Assembly (NCBI RefSeq): GCF_022664535.1 | Contig: NZ_JAKUJY010000006.1 | Span: 141,428-205,427 of the forward strand | Length of the DNA: 64,000 nucleotides | Reading direction: 5' to 3' | Origin: Sphingobium trunci | GTDB lineage: Bacteria > Pseudomonadota > Alphaproteobacteria > Sphingomonadales > Sphingomonadaceae | Shown: piece by piece, positions 57,608-64,000 of the stretch | Numbering within the stretch: position 1 is the first letter of the stretch | Layout of the letters: the number at the start of each line of letters is the position of its first letter | Notes under the pieces: model-generated | The model's input: only the letters and a program-made list of their open reading frames with translations | Database searches by the model: none | Told to the model about the DNA's origin: nothing | Made by a program: the position numbers and the translations under genes

Positions 57608-57929
57608 CCTACCGCGGCACCGGGATGCGGTCGCCCGCCATCATGTCCCGGCGCCCGTCCGGCACTGGTGCGAGAAAGGCGGTTCGGAATGCATTTCGGG
57701 GATCATCAAGGCACACGGGCCGATATTAGACCCAAGCCACCCGGCATTCATCCCCCAACTGGGGTATGCGGGGCGGTCGATACCGATAGGTGCATTCTGC
57801 CCCGCGCTCCCGGACATCCTCCCCGCCAATGTTATACAATCGTATAACAAAGGCCGGCGAGCGGCAAGCCGAAGGCTTCATATCACTGCGGACCGGGACT
57901 TTTCGTTATCAGGCCCGGTTGGCCGTCCT
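57608..57929. other. 322-base noncoding gap
   Basis: The gap lies between the CrtI-like gene and the SBF-like transporter gene, both on the minus strand. It holds the inverted repeat listed separately and no convincing coding region; short open frames here lack ribosome binding sites. It should contain the CrtI-like gene promoter and the end of the transporter transcript. Confidence 0.7.
57830..57849. promoter_or_regulatory. 20-base palindromic operator candidate
   Basis: TGTTATAC-AATC-GTATAACA is a perfect 8-bp inverted repeat with a 4-base spacer, in an AT-rich patch. It lies about 220 bases upstream of the CrtI-like gene start. The symmetry and size fit a dimeric GntR- or TetR-type operator. 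Confidence 0.55.
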
Positions 57930-58916
57930 TCAGCCGGTCGCCAGTTGAGGCTTGACCTCCGCCGCCGCGCCATAACGCCGCGCCAGCACCGCGCAGGCCA
58001 TGAGCTGAACCTGATGGAACAGCATGATCGGCAGCAAGAGCTGACCCACCGCGCTCGGCGGGAACAGCACGCCGGCGATGGGCACGCCCGATGCCAGACT
58101 CTTCTTCGATCCGCAGAATTGCAGCACGATCGCATCTTCGCGCGCGAAGCCCAGCAGGCGCCCCAGGAAGAGGGTGAAGGCCAGCACGATGATGAGAATC
58201 GCGATGCAGGCGATCGCCAGCAGCAGCAATTCCTCCCTCGACACCTTGTGCCATAACCCTTCGATCACGGCCGCACTGAATGCGGAATAGACCACGAGCA
58301 GGATCGACCCGCGATCCACCCGCCCCACCAGCGTCTTGTGCCGCGCCACGAAATTTCCGATCAGCGGTCGCATCAGATGGCCCAGGACAAAGGGCAGCAG
58401 CAGTTGCAACAATATATTCTCGACTGACGACAGGGATATCAGGCTTCCGCTGCCGCTTTTTTCCATCAGCACCGCCACCAGCAGCGGGGTCAGCACGATA
58501 CCCAGCAGGTTGGAAAAGGAGGCGCTCACGATCGCGGCGGCGATATTGCCGCGCGCGATTGCGGTAAAGGCGATGGATGATTGGACGGTGGACGGCAGCA
58601 ATGTGAGAAACAGCACGCCCGCGCGCATCGGCAAGGGAAGCACCGTCACATGCTGCGCCGCCAGTCCGACCAGCGGGAAGAATATGAAGGTCGTTCCCAG
58701 CGTCGCCAGATGGAGCTTCCACGCCTTGGCCCCGCTCCAGATCGCCTCGCGCGACAGCTTGGCGCCGTGCAGGAAGAACAGCAGCACGATGCCAGCGTCC
58801 GCCGCTTCCCCGGCAAGGATGGCTCCCTTGCCCTGCGCGGGCAGGAAAGATGCCAGCGTCACCGTGCAGATCAGCAGCAGCAGGAATGGATCAAGGATTT
58901 CGCGAAGCCGGTTCAT
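57930..58916 (-). CDS. SBF-like transporter (bile acid:sodium symporter family)
   Basis: A 328-residue polytopic protein with about nine or ten helices. MNRLREILDPFLLLLICTV begins the first. The family block SSIAFTAIARGNIAAAIVSA and the FCGSKKSLASGVPIAGVLF segment mark the SBF_like (YfeH) group. The start at 58916 is set by this N-terminus. Substrate unknown; eukaryotic relatives influence calcium transport. Confidence 0.9.
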   Translation of the reverse strand: MNRLREILDPFLLLLICTVTLASFLPAQGKGAILAGEAADAGIVLLFFLHGAKLSREAIWSGAKAWKLHLATLGTTFIFFPLVGLAAQHVTVLPLPMRAGVLFLTLLPSTVQSSIAFTAIARGNIAAAIVSASFSNLLGIVLTPLLVAVLMEKSGSGSLISLSSVENILLQLLLPFVLGHLMRPLIGNFVARHKTLVGRVDRGSILLVVYSAFSAAVIEGLWHKVSREELLLLAIACIAILIIVLAFTLFLGRLLGFAREDAIVLQFCGSKKSLASGVPIAGVLFPPSAVGQLLLPIMLFHQVQLMACAVLARRYGAAAEVKPQLATG

Positions 58917-59013
58917 TGGCCCGGCTTTAGGCAGGAAGATCAGAAAAGGATAGACGCATTTCCTTCGATCCGCCAACAGTCGCGGCTGGTACACAGATCA
59001 GGAGAGCAGGATC

Positions 59014-59769
59014 GTGAGCGAAGGGATCGCCATCGTCGAGGATAAGGGCATTGTCGAAATCCATATCGACCGGCCGGACAAGAAGAATGCGCTGACCGCC
59101 GCCATGTATCGCGCCATGACGGCGGCCCTGGCCGATGCGGCCGCGCGCCCGGAAGTCGGCGCCATCCTGTTCGCGGGCAAGGGCGACGCCTTCTGCGCGG
59201 GCAATGACCTTAAGGATTTCATGGCCGGGCCGGAGGGTGGCGAGGCCGCCTTCGAATTCATCCGCGCCATTGCCGCCTTCGAAAAGCCCGTGATCGCCGC
59301 GGTTCAGGGGCTGGCCGTGGGCGTGGGCACGACCATGCTGTTCCACTGCGACCTCATCTACGCCACGCCCGACGCGCGCTTCGTCATGCCCTTCGTCAAT
59401 CTGGGCATCGTTCCGGAGGCAGGCTCCAGCCTGTTGGCGCCAGCGACGCTCGGCTATGCCAAGGCCGCGTCTATGCTGCTGCTGGGCGAACCCATGGATG
59501 CGGAGACGGCCGATCGGGCCGGGCTGGTCACCGCGATCGTATCGGGTGATGCCCTGCTGGATCACGCCCGGCAAAAGGCCGCGGCGCTGATGACCAAGCC
59601 GCCCCAGGCCCTGGCCGTAACCCGCCGGCTGATGAAGGGTGATCCCGCCGTTCTGAAGCAGCGCATAGAGGAGGAAGCGCGGCTGTTTGCAGAAGCGCTC
59701 AAATCCGCCGAGGCGCAGGAGGCTTTCGCGGCCTTCTTTGAGAAGCGCCCGCCGGTCTTCCGGCGTTAA
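59014..59769 (+). CDS. Enoyl-CoA hydratase/isomerase family protein
   Basis: A crotonase-fold enzyme of 251 residues. It starts with GTG after GGAGAG. The oxyanion loop is LFAGKGDAFCAGNDLKDF and the central GLAVGVGTTMLFHCDLIYA block follows; the acid position lies in PFVNLGIVPEAGSSLL. It probably acts in fatty-acid or aromatic-compound CoA pathways. The stop overlaps that of the convergent EamA gene within TTAA. Confidence 0.93.
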   Translation: MSEGIAIVEDKGIVEIHIDRPDKKNALTAAMYRAMTAALADAAARPEVGAILFAGKGDAFCAGNDLKDFMAGPEGGEAAFEFIRAIAAFEKPVIAAVQGLAVGVGTTMLFHCDLIYATPDARFVMPFVNLGIVPEAGSSLLAPATLGYAKAASMLLLGEPMDAETADRAGLVTAIVSGDALLDHARQKAAALMTKPPQALAVTRRLMKGDPAVLKQRIEEEARLFAEALKSAEAQEAFAAFFEKRPPVFRR

Positions 59770-60659
59770 GCCTTCTTATCGAACCGCAACTCGCTAACGA
59801 TCATGGCGGCGACCACCAGCCCGCCGCCCAGCAGGGCCAGCGGGGGAAGGCGGTCGCCCGCGATCCAGCCGATCAGCCCGGCCCATACCGGTTCCCCGGC
59901 ATAGATCAGCGTTGCACGGGTCGCCGACACGCTTTGTTGCGCCCAGTTCATGACGAGCTGGATCACCGCCGTCATCAGCCCAAGTCCGCAGGCCGAGACG
60001 ACCACGAACCAGGAAAAGGGCGGGGCAGCTTCTCCGGCCGGAATCATGCAGGCAAAGGCCAGCAGGGAGGCCGTCGATAGTTGGATCAGGGTCACTCGCG
60101 CGACATTCACGCGTCCGGCCCACAGGCTGATGAAAATGATCTCCAGCGCGATGGCAAAGGTGCTGATCAACGTCAGCGCCTCTCCCCTGCCCAGCGACAG
60201 CCCATCCTTCGGGGCTGCGATCAACAATAATCCCGCAAAGGCGAGTATCACCCCGGCCCAGCTGGATAGCCGGGGTTTGCGGTGCAGGATCGCCCATTGG
60301 AACAGCGGAACCAGCGGCACATAGGCCGCGGTGATGAAGGCCGAAGTGCTGCTGGGGATGGTCCGCAATCCCCAGCTCTGCAAGGAATAGCCGCCGAAAA
60401 TGCCCAACCCGATCATTCCCCCCGCCAGCCATTCCCGCGCTGTGGTCCCACGCAGGATCGGCAGGGCGAAGGGCAGGGCAATGAGAGCGGCGGTCCCGAA
60501 CCTCAGGCCCACGAAGAAAAATGGCCCGCTTTGGCGCATCGCATGATGGACGATCAGGAACGTCCCGCCCCAAAGGAATGTGGCACCGATCAGCGCGAAC
60601 TCAGGACGTCCGACAATCAACCGGAATGGGGAATAAGAGGGGGGAGCGGCACCGTGCAT
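59766..60659 (-). CDS. DMT superfamily (EamA) transporter
   Basis: A 297-residue exporter with ten predicted helices in two EamA repeats: GATFLWGGTFLIVHHAM and FITAAYVPLVPLFQW in the first, ATLIYAGEPVWAGLIGWI near the end of the second. Such proteins export amino acids or metabolites; the substrate is unknown. Confidence 0.92.
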   Translation of the reverse strand: MHGAAPPSYSPFRLIVGRPEFALIGATFLWGGTFLIVHHAMRQSGPFFFVGLRFGTAALIALPFALPILRGTTAREWLAGGMIGLGIFGGYSLQSWGLRTIPSSTSAFITAAYVPLVPLFQWAILHRKPRLSSWAGVILAFAGLLLIAAPKDGLSLGRGEALTLISTFAIALEIIFISLWAGRVNVARVTLIQLSTASLLAFACMIPAGEAAPPFSWFVVVSACGLGLMTAVIQLVMNWAQQSVSATRATLIYAGEPVWAGLIGWIAGDRLPPLALLGGGLVVAAMIVSELRFDKKA

Positions 60660-60694
60660 GACAAGCTGGTGCTGCCATTGGCCGTTCAGGTCAA

Positions 60695-60720
60695 GCGCCG
60701 CCCCGGCATAGGGGCGGCGC
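60695..60720 (-). terminator. GC-rich hairpin after the lipoprotein gene
   Basis: Perfect 10-bp stem GCGCCGCCCC / GGGGCGGCGC with a 6-base loop, 8 bases past the lipoprotein stop, followed on the minus strand by TTGACC. Confidence 0.65.
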
Positions 60721-60727
60721 CCGGCGG

Positions 60728-61042
60728 TCAGTCCTTCTTGATGTCGTTGCCTGCCCGCTCCATGGCCGACCCGATATCCCGTTTGGCGTCGTCCGCCTCG
60801 CGCTTTGCGTCGTGGGACGCATTTTCCAGCGCCGCACCTATTTTCGAACTGCTTTCATCGATCGCGTTGCCCGCTTGGTCCAGTCCATTGTCGATCTTTT
60901 CGCCGGCGCGACTGACGCCGTTGCTGACATCATTGCCGATCGTCGATCCTGCATTTTCCAGATTGTTCTGGGCTTTTTCGGAACAGGCCGACACGCCCAT
61001 CAGGGTCAGCACGGACAGGGTGGCCAGAAATGATTTGCGCAT
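60728..61042 (-). CDS. Small lipoprotein with amphipathic repeats
   Basis: A 104-residue lipoprotein (signal MRKSFLATLSVLTLMGVSAC, lipobox GVSAC). The mature chain is a string of Ala/Asp/Gly/Lys/Asn-rich amphipathic helices (AGEKIDNGLDQAGNAIDESS, then DAKREADDAKRDIGSAMERA), recalling entericidin-like or LEA-like proteins. Function unknown. Its composition resembles that of the membrane protein at 4001. Confidence 0.75.
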   Translation of the reverse strand: MRKSFLATLSVLTLMGVSACSEKAQNNLENAGSTIGNDVSNGVSRAGEKIDNGLDQAGNAIDESSSKIGAALENASHDAKREADDAKRDIGSAMERAGNDIKKD

Positions 61043-61112
61043 GGTTCATCCTCATTGCGATCAACGACAGCGTGATAAGCGCTGCTGGAGCGATAAGGTT
61101 GCGAAACGACTT

Positions 61113-61634
61113 TCAGCGACCGCGCAAGCCGAACACCATCGATCGGTCCTGATCGGGGATCAGCCCTTCCAGCACCCGCCAGAATCCAGTGACCGATCCT
61201 TGCCCTGCTTGCGCATAGGCGGCCGCCATTTTCTCGCGCAGCGCCCGGAAAAGCTCAGCCTCCAGCGCGATTCCGGCGGGGCTGAGGCGCAGCAGTTTCT
61301 GCCGCCGGTCGCTGGCGCCCTGACGGGTTTCAATATAGCCCTGCTCGATCAGGTCGTTGAGCACCCGTCCCAGCGACTGTTTGGTGATCGCCAGCAGGCG
61401 CAGCAGTTCCTTGACGGTCAGGTCGGGCTGCCGGGAGATGAAATAGAGTGCCCGGTGGTGCGCCCGGCCCAGCCCCTGTGCCGCCAACCCCTCGTCAATG
61501 GACCGGGTGAGGGCCGAATAGCCGAAATAAAGCATCTCTATTCCACGCCGGATTTCATCCTCGCGCAGGAAGAGGGGCGAAGCGGGCGCGATCTGGGACG
61601 TGGCTGCGGCCGGGGGAGAGCTTTGAACGGGCAT
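61113..61634 (-). CDS. MarR family transcriptional regulator
   Basis: A winged-helix regulator of 173 residues. The recognition part is LTVKELLRLLAITKQSLGRVLNDLIEQG, with the wing TRQGASDRRQKLLRLSPAG. GAGLAAQGL-type N-terminal helices form the dimer interface. No target is evident; the neighbouring small lipoprotein gene is possible. Confidence 0.92.
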   Translation of the reverse strand: MPVQSSPPAAATSQIAPASPLFLREDEIRRGIEMLYFGYSALTRSIDEGLAAQGLGRAHHRALYFISRQPDLTVKELLRLLAITKQSLGRVLNDLIEQGYIETRQGASDRRQKLLRLSPAGIALEAELFRALREKMAAAYAQAGQGSVTGFWRVLEGLIPDQDRSMVFGLRGR

Positions 61635-61766
61635 GCCAGCGGATTCCAGACTTTGAAGGGACGTTCAGGGCCTGCATATTGGCGTCTCCGGAAAATAATG
61701 ACCAGGCTTTCCTTTCACGCAAGAGCCGCTATATGGCGTCCGCACCGGCACACGGCCGGTCCATGC

Positions 61767-61841
61767 TGGGGCGTAGCCAAGCGGTAAGGCAGCGGTTTTT
61801 GGTACCGCCATGCGCAGGTTCGAATCCTGCCGCCCCAGCCA
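61767..61841 (+). tRNA. tRNA-Gln (TTG)
   Basis: A complete cloverleaf with encoded CCA. The acceptor arm is TGGGGCG/CGCCCCA, the anticodon arm GCGGT-TTTTGGT-ACCGC carries anticodon TTG, and the T arm is CAGGTTCGAATCCTG. The 3' half of this tRNA is the probable attachment site of the element whose integrase begins 219 bases downstream. Confidence 0.97.
61814..61841 (+). other. Probable attachment site at the tRNA-Gln 3' end
   Basis: The tRNA 3' segment (GCAGGTTCGAATCCTGCC to CCA) is the usual core used by this integrase family. The matching second copy would lie beyond 64000 and is not in view, so this is inference from context. Confidence 0.4.
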
Positions 61842-62059
61842 CTATTTTGGCCCATTATGACCAACAAGGTCTCAAGGGGTTCAAAAAAATGGCCTGTTTT
61901 CAATGGCTTGTTTCGTATATTCTGTCCCACACAGGAGCCATTCCGATCGGGCAGTCTCATGCGATTTGTTGGTCAGCCTGTTGGTAAAAACAGGAATCGA
62001 AGACGGAAAAAGCGGTTGCGCAGGACCGGACCCGGAACAGCAGAGCCGGAGTTCCGTTC

Positions 62060-63346
62060 ATGCTGACCGATCAATTGCTCAACACCCTCGTCGCCCTCGA
62101 CAAGCCGATCAAGAAGTCCGACGGCGGAGGTCTCCACATCTTTGCCGTGCCGCTGGGGCGCAAGCGCTGGCGTCTCGCCTATCGTTTCGAGGGCAAACAG
62201 AAGACCATCGACGGCGGCGAATATCCTGCCGTCAGCCTGCATCGTGCGCGGGTCTGGCGCGAAGAGATGAAAAACCTGCTGGCCGCTGGCGTTGATCCGA
62301 TCGCGCATAAGAAGGAAGCGAAATTTCAGGCCGTCGCCGACAAGGTCACCTTCGGGATGCTGGCGCGGGAATGGATTGAGGCTCGCCGTGCGGCCTGGTC
62401 GCCTCGCTATGCCCGCCTCATCGAGGGGAGGCTGGAGAACGACATCCTCCCCATCATTGGTGATCAGCCCGTCCGTTCCATCCTGCCGCGCACGATGCTC
62501 GAAGCTTTGCGCGTGATCGAGGCGCGGGGTTCCTACGAGATGGCGCATCGCATCAAGAATCATTGCAGTGAGATCTTCCGCTTCGGCATTCCCGACGGTC
62601 GTTGCGAAACCGATCCGTGCCGCGACCTGTCGGCGGCCATGATCAAGCCGCCGCCGGTTCGCCACCGCGCCAAGATCGAAATCAAGGATCTTCCCGAATT
62701 CTATGCCCGCCTCAGCGCAGACGAGGGCTCAGAACTCAGTCATCTCGCGCTTCGATGGACAATCCTCACCATGGTGCGCACCCAGGAGACGCGCTTTGCC
62801 CAATGGAGCGAATTTGAAGGGCTGGGAAGCGACGAACCGCTCTGGCGCATACCGCCAGAGCGCATGAAGATGCGTTCCGAGCATCTGGTGCCGCTGCCGC
62901 CCCAGGCGGTCGATCTTTTGCGCAAGATCCGCGACATCAATCCCTATGGCAAGGCGGGCAATGAGCGGCTGGGCAAATATCTGTTCCCGGTCGCGGGCTC
63001 CCGTTCGGATACGATCAGTGAAAACCGGATGCTCGATGTGATGTACCGCATGGGGCTGCGCGGGAAGGCGACCGTCCATGGTTTCCGGTCGTTGGCGAGC
63101 ACGGTGCTCAATGAATCGGGGCATTTCATGCCCGACTGGATCGAGATGCAATTGGCGCACATGCCGCGCGGCGTCAGAGGCGTTTACAATTCGGCGCGCT
63201 ATCTGTCGCATCGGCGAAAAATGATGGAATGGTGGGCGAAATATCTCGACGCCGCCGAGGAGGCAGCGCCGATCGCGCTGGAGGGCTTCAAGGTCGCCCA
63301 GCGCAAGCAGGAGAAGGCGCTTGCCTGGTTCCAGTCATCCTGGTGA
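62060..63346 (+). CDS. Tyrosine recombinase/integrase (DUF4102 type)
   Basis: A 428-residue P4/prophage-type integrase. The N-terminal DUF4102 arm-binding domain (KSDGGGLHIFAVPLGRKRW; TIDGGEYPAVSLHRAR) is followed by the core-binding and catalytic domains. Catalytic residues are visible: Arg in VRTQETRFAQW, HGFRS (H-x-x-R), His in LAHMPRG and the nucleophile Tyr in GVYNSARY. All are intact, so it may be active. Same strand as and 219 bases downstream of tRNA-Gln, which marks a genomic island or prophage edge. Confidence 0.94.
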   Translation: MLTDQLLNTLVALDKPIKKSDGGGLHIFAVPLGRKRWRLAYRFEGKQKTIDGGEYPAVSLHRARVWREEMKNLLAAGVDPIAHKKEAKFQAVADKVTFGMLAREWIEARRAAWSPRYARLIEGRLENDILPIIGDQPVRSILPRTMLEALRVIEARGSYEMAHRIKNHCSEIFRFGIPDGRCETDPCRDLSAAMIKPPPVRHRAKIEIKDLPEFYARLSADEGSELSHLALRWTILTMVRTQETRFAQWSEFEGLGSDEPLWRIPPERMKMRSEHLVPLPPQAVDLLRKIRDINPYGKAGNERLGKYLFPVAGSRSDTISENRMLDVMYRMGLRGKATVHGFRSLASTVLNESGHFMPDWIEMQLAHMPRGVRGVYNSARYLSHRRKMMEWWAKYLDAAEEAAPIALEGFKVAQRKQEKALAWFQSSW

Positions 63347-63348
63347 TG

Positions 63349-63373
63349 GGCCGCGCGGCGTTGCCGCGCGGCC
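63349..63373. terminator. GC hairpin between integrase and SPFH gene
   Basis: Perfect 11-bp stem GGCCGCGCGGC / GCCGCGCGGCC with a 3-base loop, just after the integrase stop and before the convergent gene. It lacks a U tract. Confidence 0.5.
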
Positions 63374-63378
63374 TGTCC

Positions 63379-64000
63379 TCATTTGACATTCAGAAACGGG
63401 AGAGGACCGCCGCCCGTATAGGTAGGAAGCCGCCCGTCCCAGCGCTCGACCGCGCGCATCTGGACGATCTCGGGGTTGGTACGGATCGCCTCCGCTTCTA
63501 CCTGGATCGCCTGGGCATCGCCCTGCGCCTTGGCGACGCGCGCGTCCGCATTGGCCTTGGCAGTCGCCACATTCGCCTGCGCGGCAAGCGCCGCCTGCTC
63601 ATTGGCGATCTTGGCGTTGATCTGTGTCAGCACCTGATCGGGCACGCCGATATTGCCCGCCCAATAGAGCTGCTCGACCTGCAAACCAACCGGCGCGAAG
63701 AAAGCCTGCACCCGCTTCTGCGCCGTCGCGATCAACTCCGACTTGTGCGACCCGTAAATTTCCTCGACGCCTAGCTGTGCCGCGCGCTCGACGATCGCAT
63801 TGCGGATTTCGTTGCGCAGCGGTCCCGCGATGATCTGGTCCATGTCCGTGCGGTAGCGCTGGAACAGGATCGAGGCGCGCTGCGGATCGACATGGTAGCT
63901 GACCGCCACGTCGGCTTTCAGGGACAGGCCGTTCTTGTCCTGGAAGTTGAAGCTCTCGTCGATCGGACTCTGCTCGTTCTGTGACGCCGTCCAGGTATAG
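63379..64000 (-). CDS. SPFH/band 7 (prohibitin-like) protein, 5' end cut by the window
   Basis: A partial coding region of about 206 residues whose N-terminus lies beyond position 64000. It has the end of the band-7 domain (SYHVDPQRASILFQRYRTDM; RNAIVERAAQLGVEEIYGS) and a long Ala/Glu/Gln-rich coiled coil (NEQAALAAQANVATAKANAD). The start of the frame is not visible, so no start codon is given. Such proteins form membrane ring scaffolds controlling proteases. Whether it belongs to the island or the core genome is unclear. Confidence 0.85.
   Translation of the reverse strand, partial: YTWTASQNEQSPIDESFNFQDKNGLSLKADVAVSYHVDPQRASILFQRYRTDMDQIIAGPLRNEIRNAIVERAAQLGVEEIYGSHKSELIATAQKRVQAFFAPVGLQVEQLYWAGNIGVPDQVLTQINAKIANEQAALAAQANVATAKANADARVAKAQGDAQAIQVEAEAIRTNPEIVQMRAVERWDGRLPTYTGGGPLPFLNVK

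Noticed and set aside
55355..57847. 830-codon plus-strand open frame opposite pyrB and the CrtI-like gene
   Set aside because: Spans two genes on the other strand and has no domain signatures.

Overview
The window is a gene-dense, high-GC stretch of alphaproteobacterial chromosome. It looks like a member of the Sphingomonadaceae (Sphingobium or Sphingomonas type); the genus is inferred from gene order and protein style, not measured. The main pointers are a CcrM (GANTC) methyltransferase, a CarD regulator, a 7Fe ferredoxin fdxA, tRNA-Trp-secE-nusG-rplK-rplA, a cpa/tad pilus locus, an aa3 oxidase subunit IV micro-gene beside pntAA, and short intergenic repeats of the kind seen in alphaproteobacteria. 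Nearly all of it is core chromosome. Only the last ~2 kb, a tRNA-Gln followed by a tyrosine integrase, looks like the edge of an accessory element.

Layout: 0.1-3.2 kb, peroxide defence (ahpC, ahpF) and a BetI-like TetR regulator. 3.3-8.6 kb, small envelope proteins, carD, fdxA, and an S4-domain protein overlapping an SUV3-like helicase. 8.7-16.2 kb, an M23 peptidase, an NTP-transferase-like protein, an ArsR regulator, ccrM with a GANTC-rich upstream region, folP, a lipoprotein and an orphan sigma-54 activator. 16.3-19.4 kb, aa3 subunit IV and a transhydrogenase-like operon in which the NAD(H) subunit is intact but the membrane subunits are strongly degenerate and the NADP(H) domain is absent; then a racemase. 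19.5-24.6 kb, an M20 hydrolase, bdhA with a patatin lipase, a zinc metallopeptidase and an orphan NepR-like protein. 24.7-31.9 kb, glnE, bcp, a DUF455 protein, a second M23 peptidase, erpA, xthA, DUF2239 and DUF2147. 32-39.1 kb, cpaA-cpaB-cpaC-cpaD-cpaE-tadB-tadC on the minus strand without cpaF or a pilin gene. 39.2-47.4 kb, a hydrolase and FAD oxidase pair, proB-obg, two GNAT acetyltransferases, rplU-rpmA and small membrane proteins. 47.5-57.6 kb, a CPA2 antiporter, a DEAD-box helicase, the rplA-rplK-nusG-secE-tRNA-Trp block, and pyrB with a dihydroorotase-like partner lacking catalytic residues, then a CrtI-like oxidoreductase. 57.9-61.6 kb, an SBF-like transporter, enoyl-CoA hydratase, an EamA exporter, a lipoprotein and a MarR regulator. 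61.7-64 kb, tRNA-Gln, an integrase and a truncated SPFH protein.

Most worth a second look: the degenerate transhydrogenase operon (16.3-18.7 kb), the orphan NepR-like anti-sigma protein (24.4 kb), the ccrM upstream region with six GANTC sites and CtrA-like boxes (11.5-11.7 kb), the DUF2239 gene with an inverted repeat over its likely promoter and its ribosome binding site in a hairpin loop (30.8 kb), the ATPase-less tad locus, the pseudo-dihydroorotase, and the integrase at tRNA-Gln. Coordinates and motifs come from direct reading. Family assignments rest on motif recognition without database searches.
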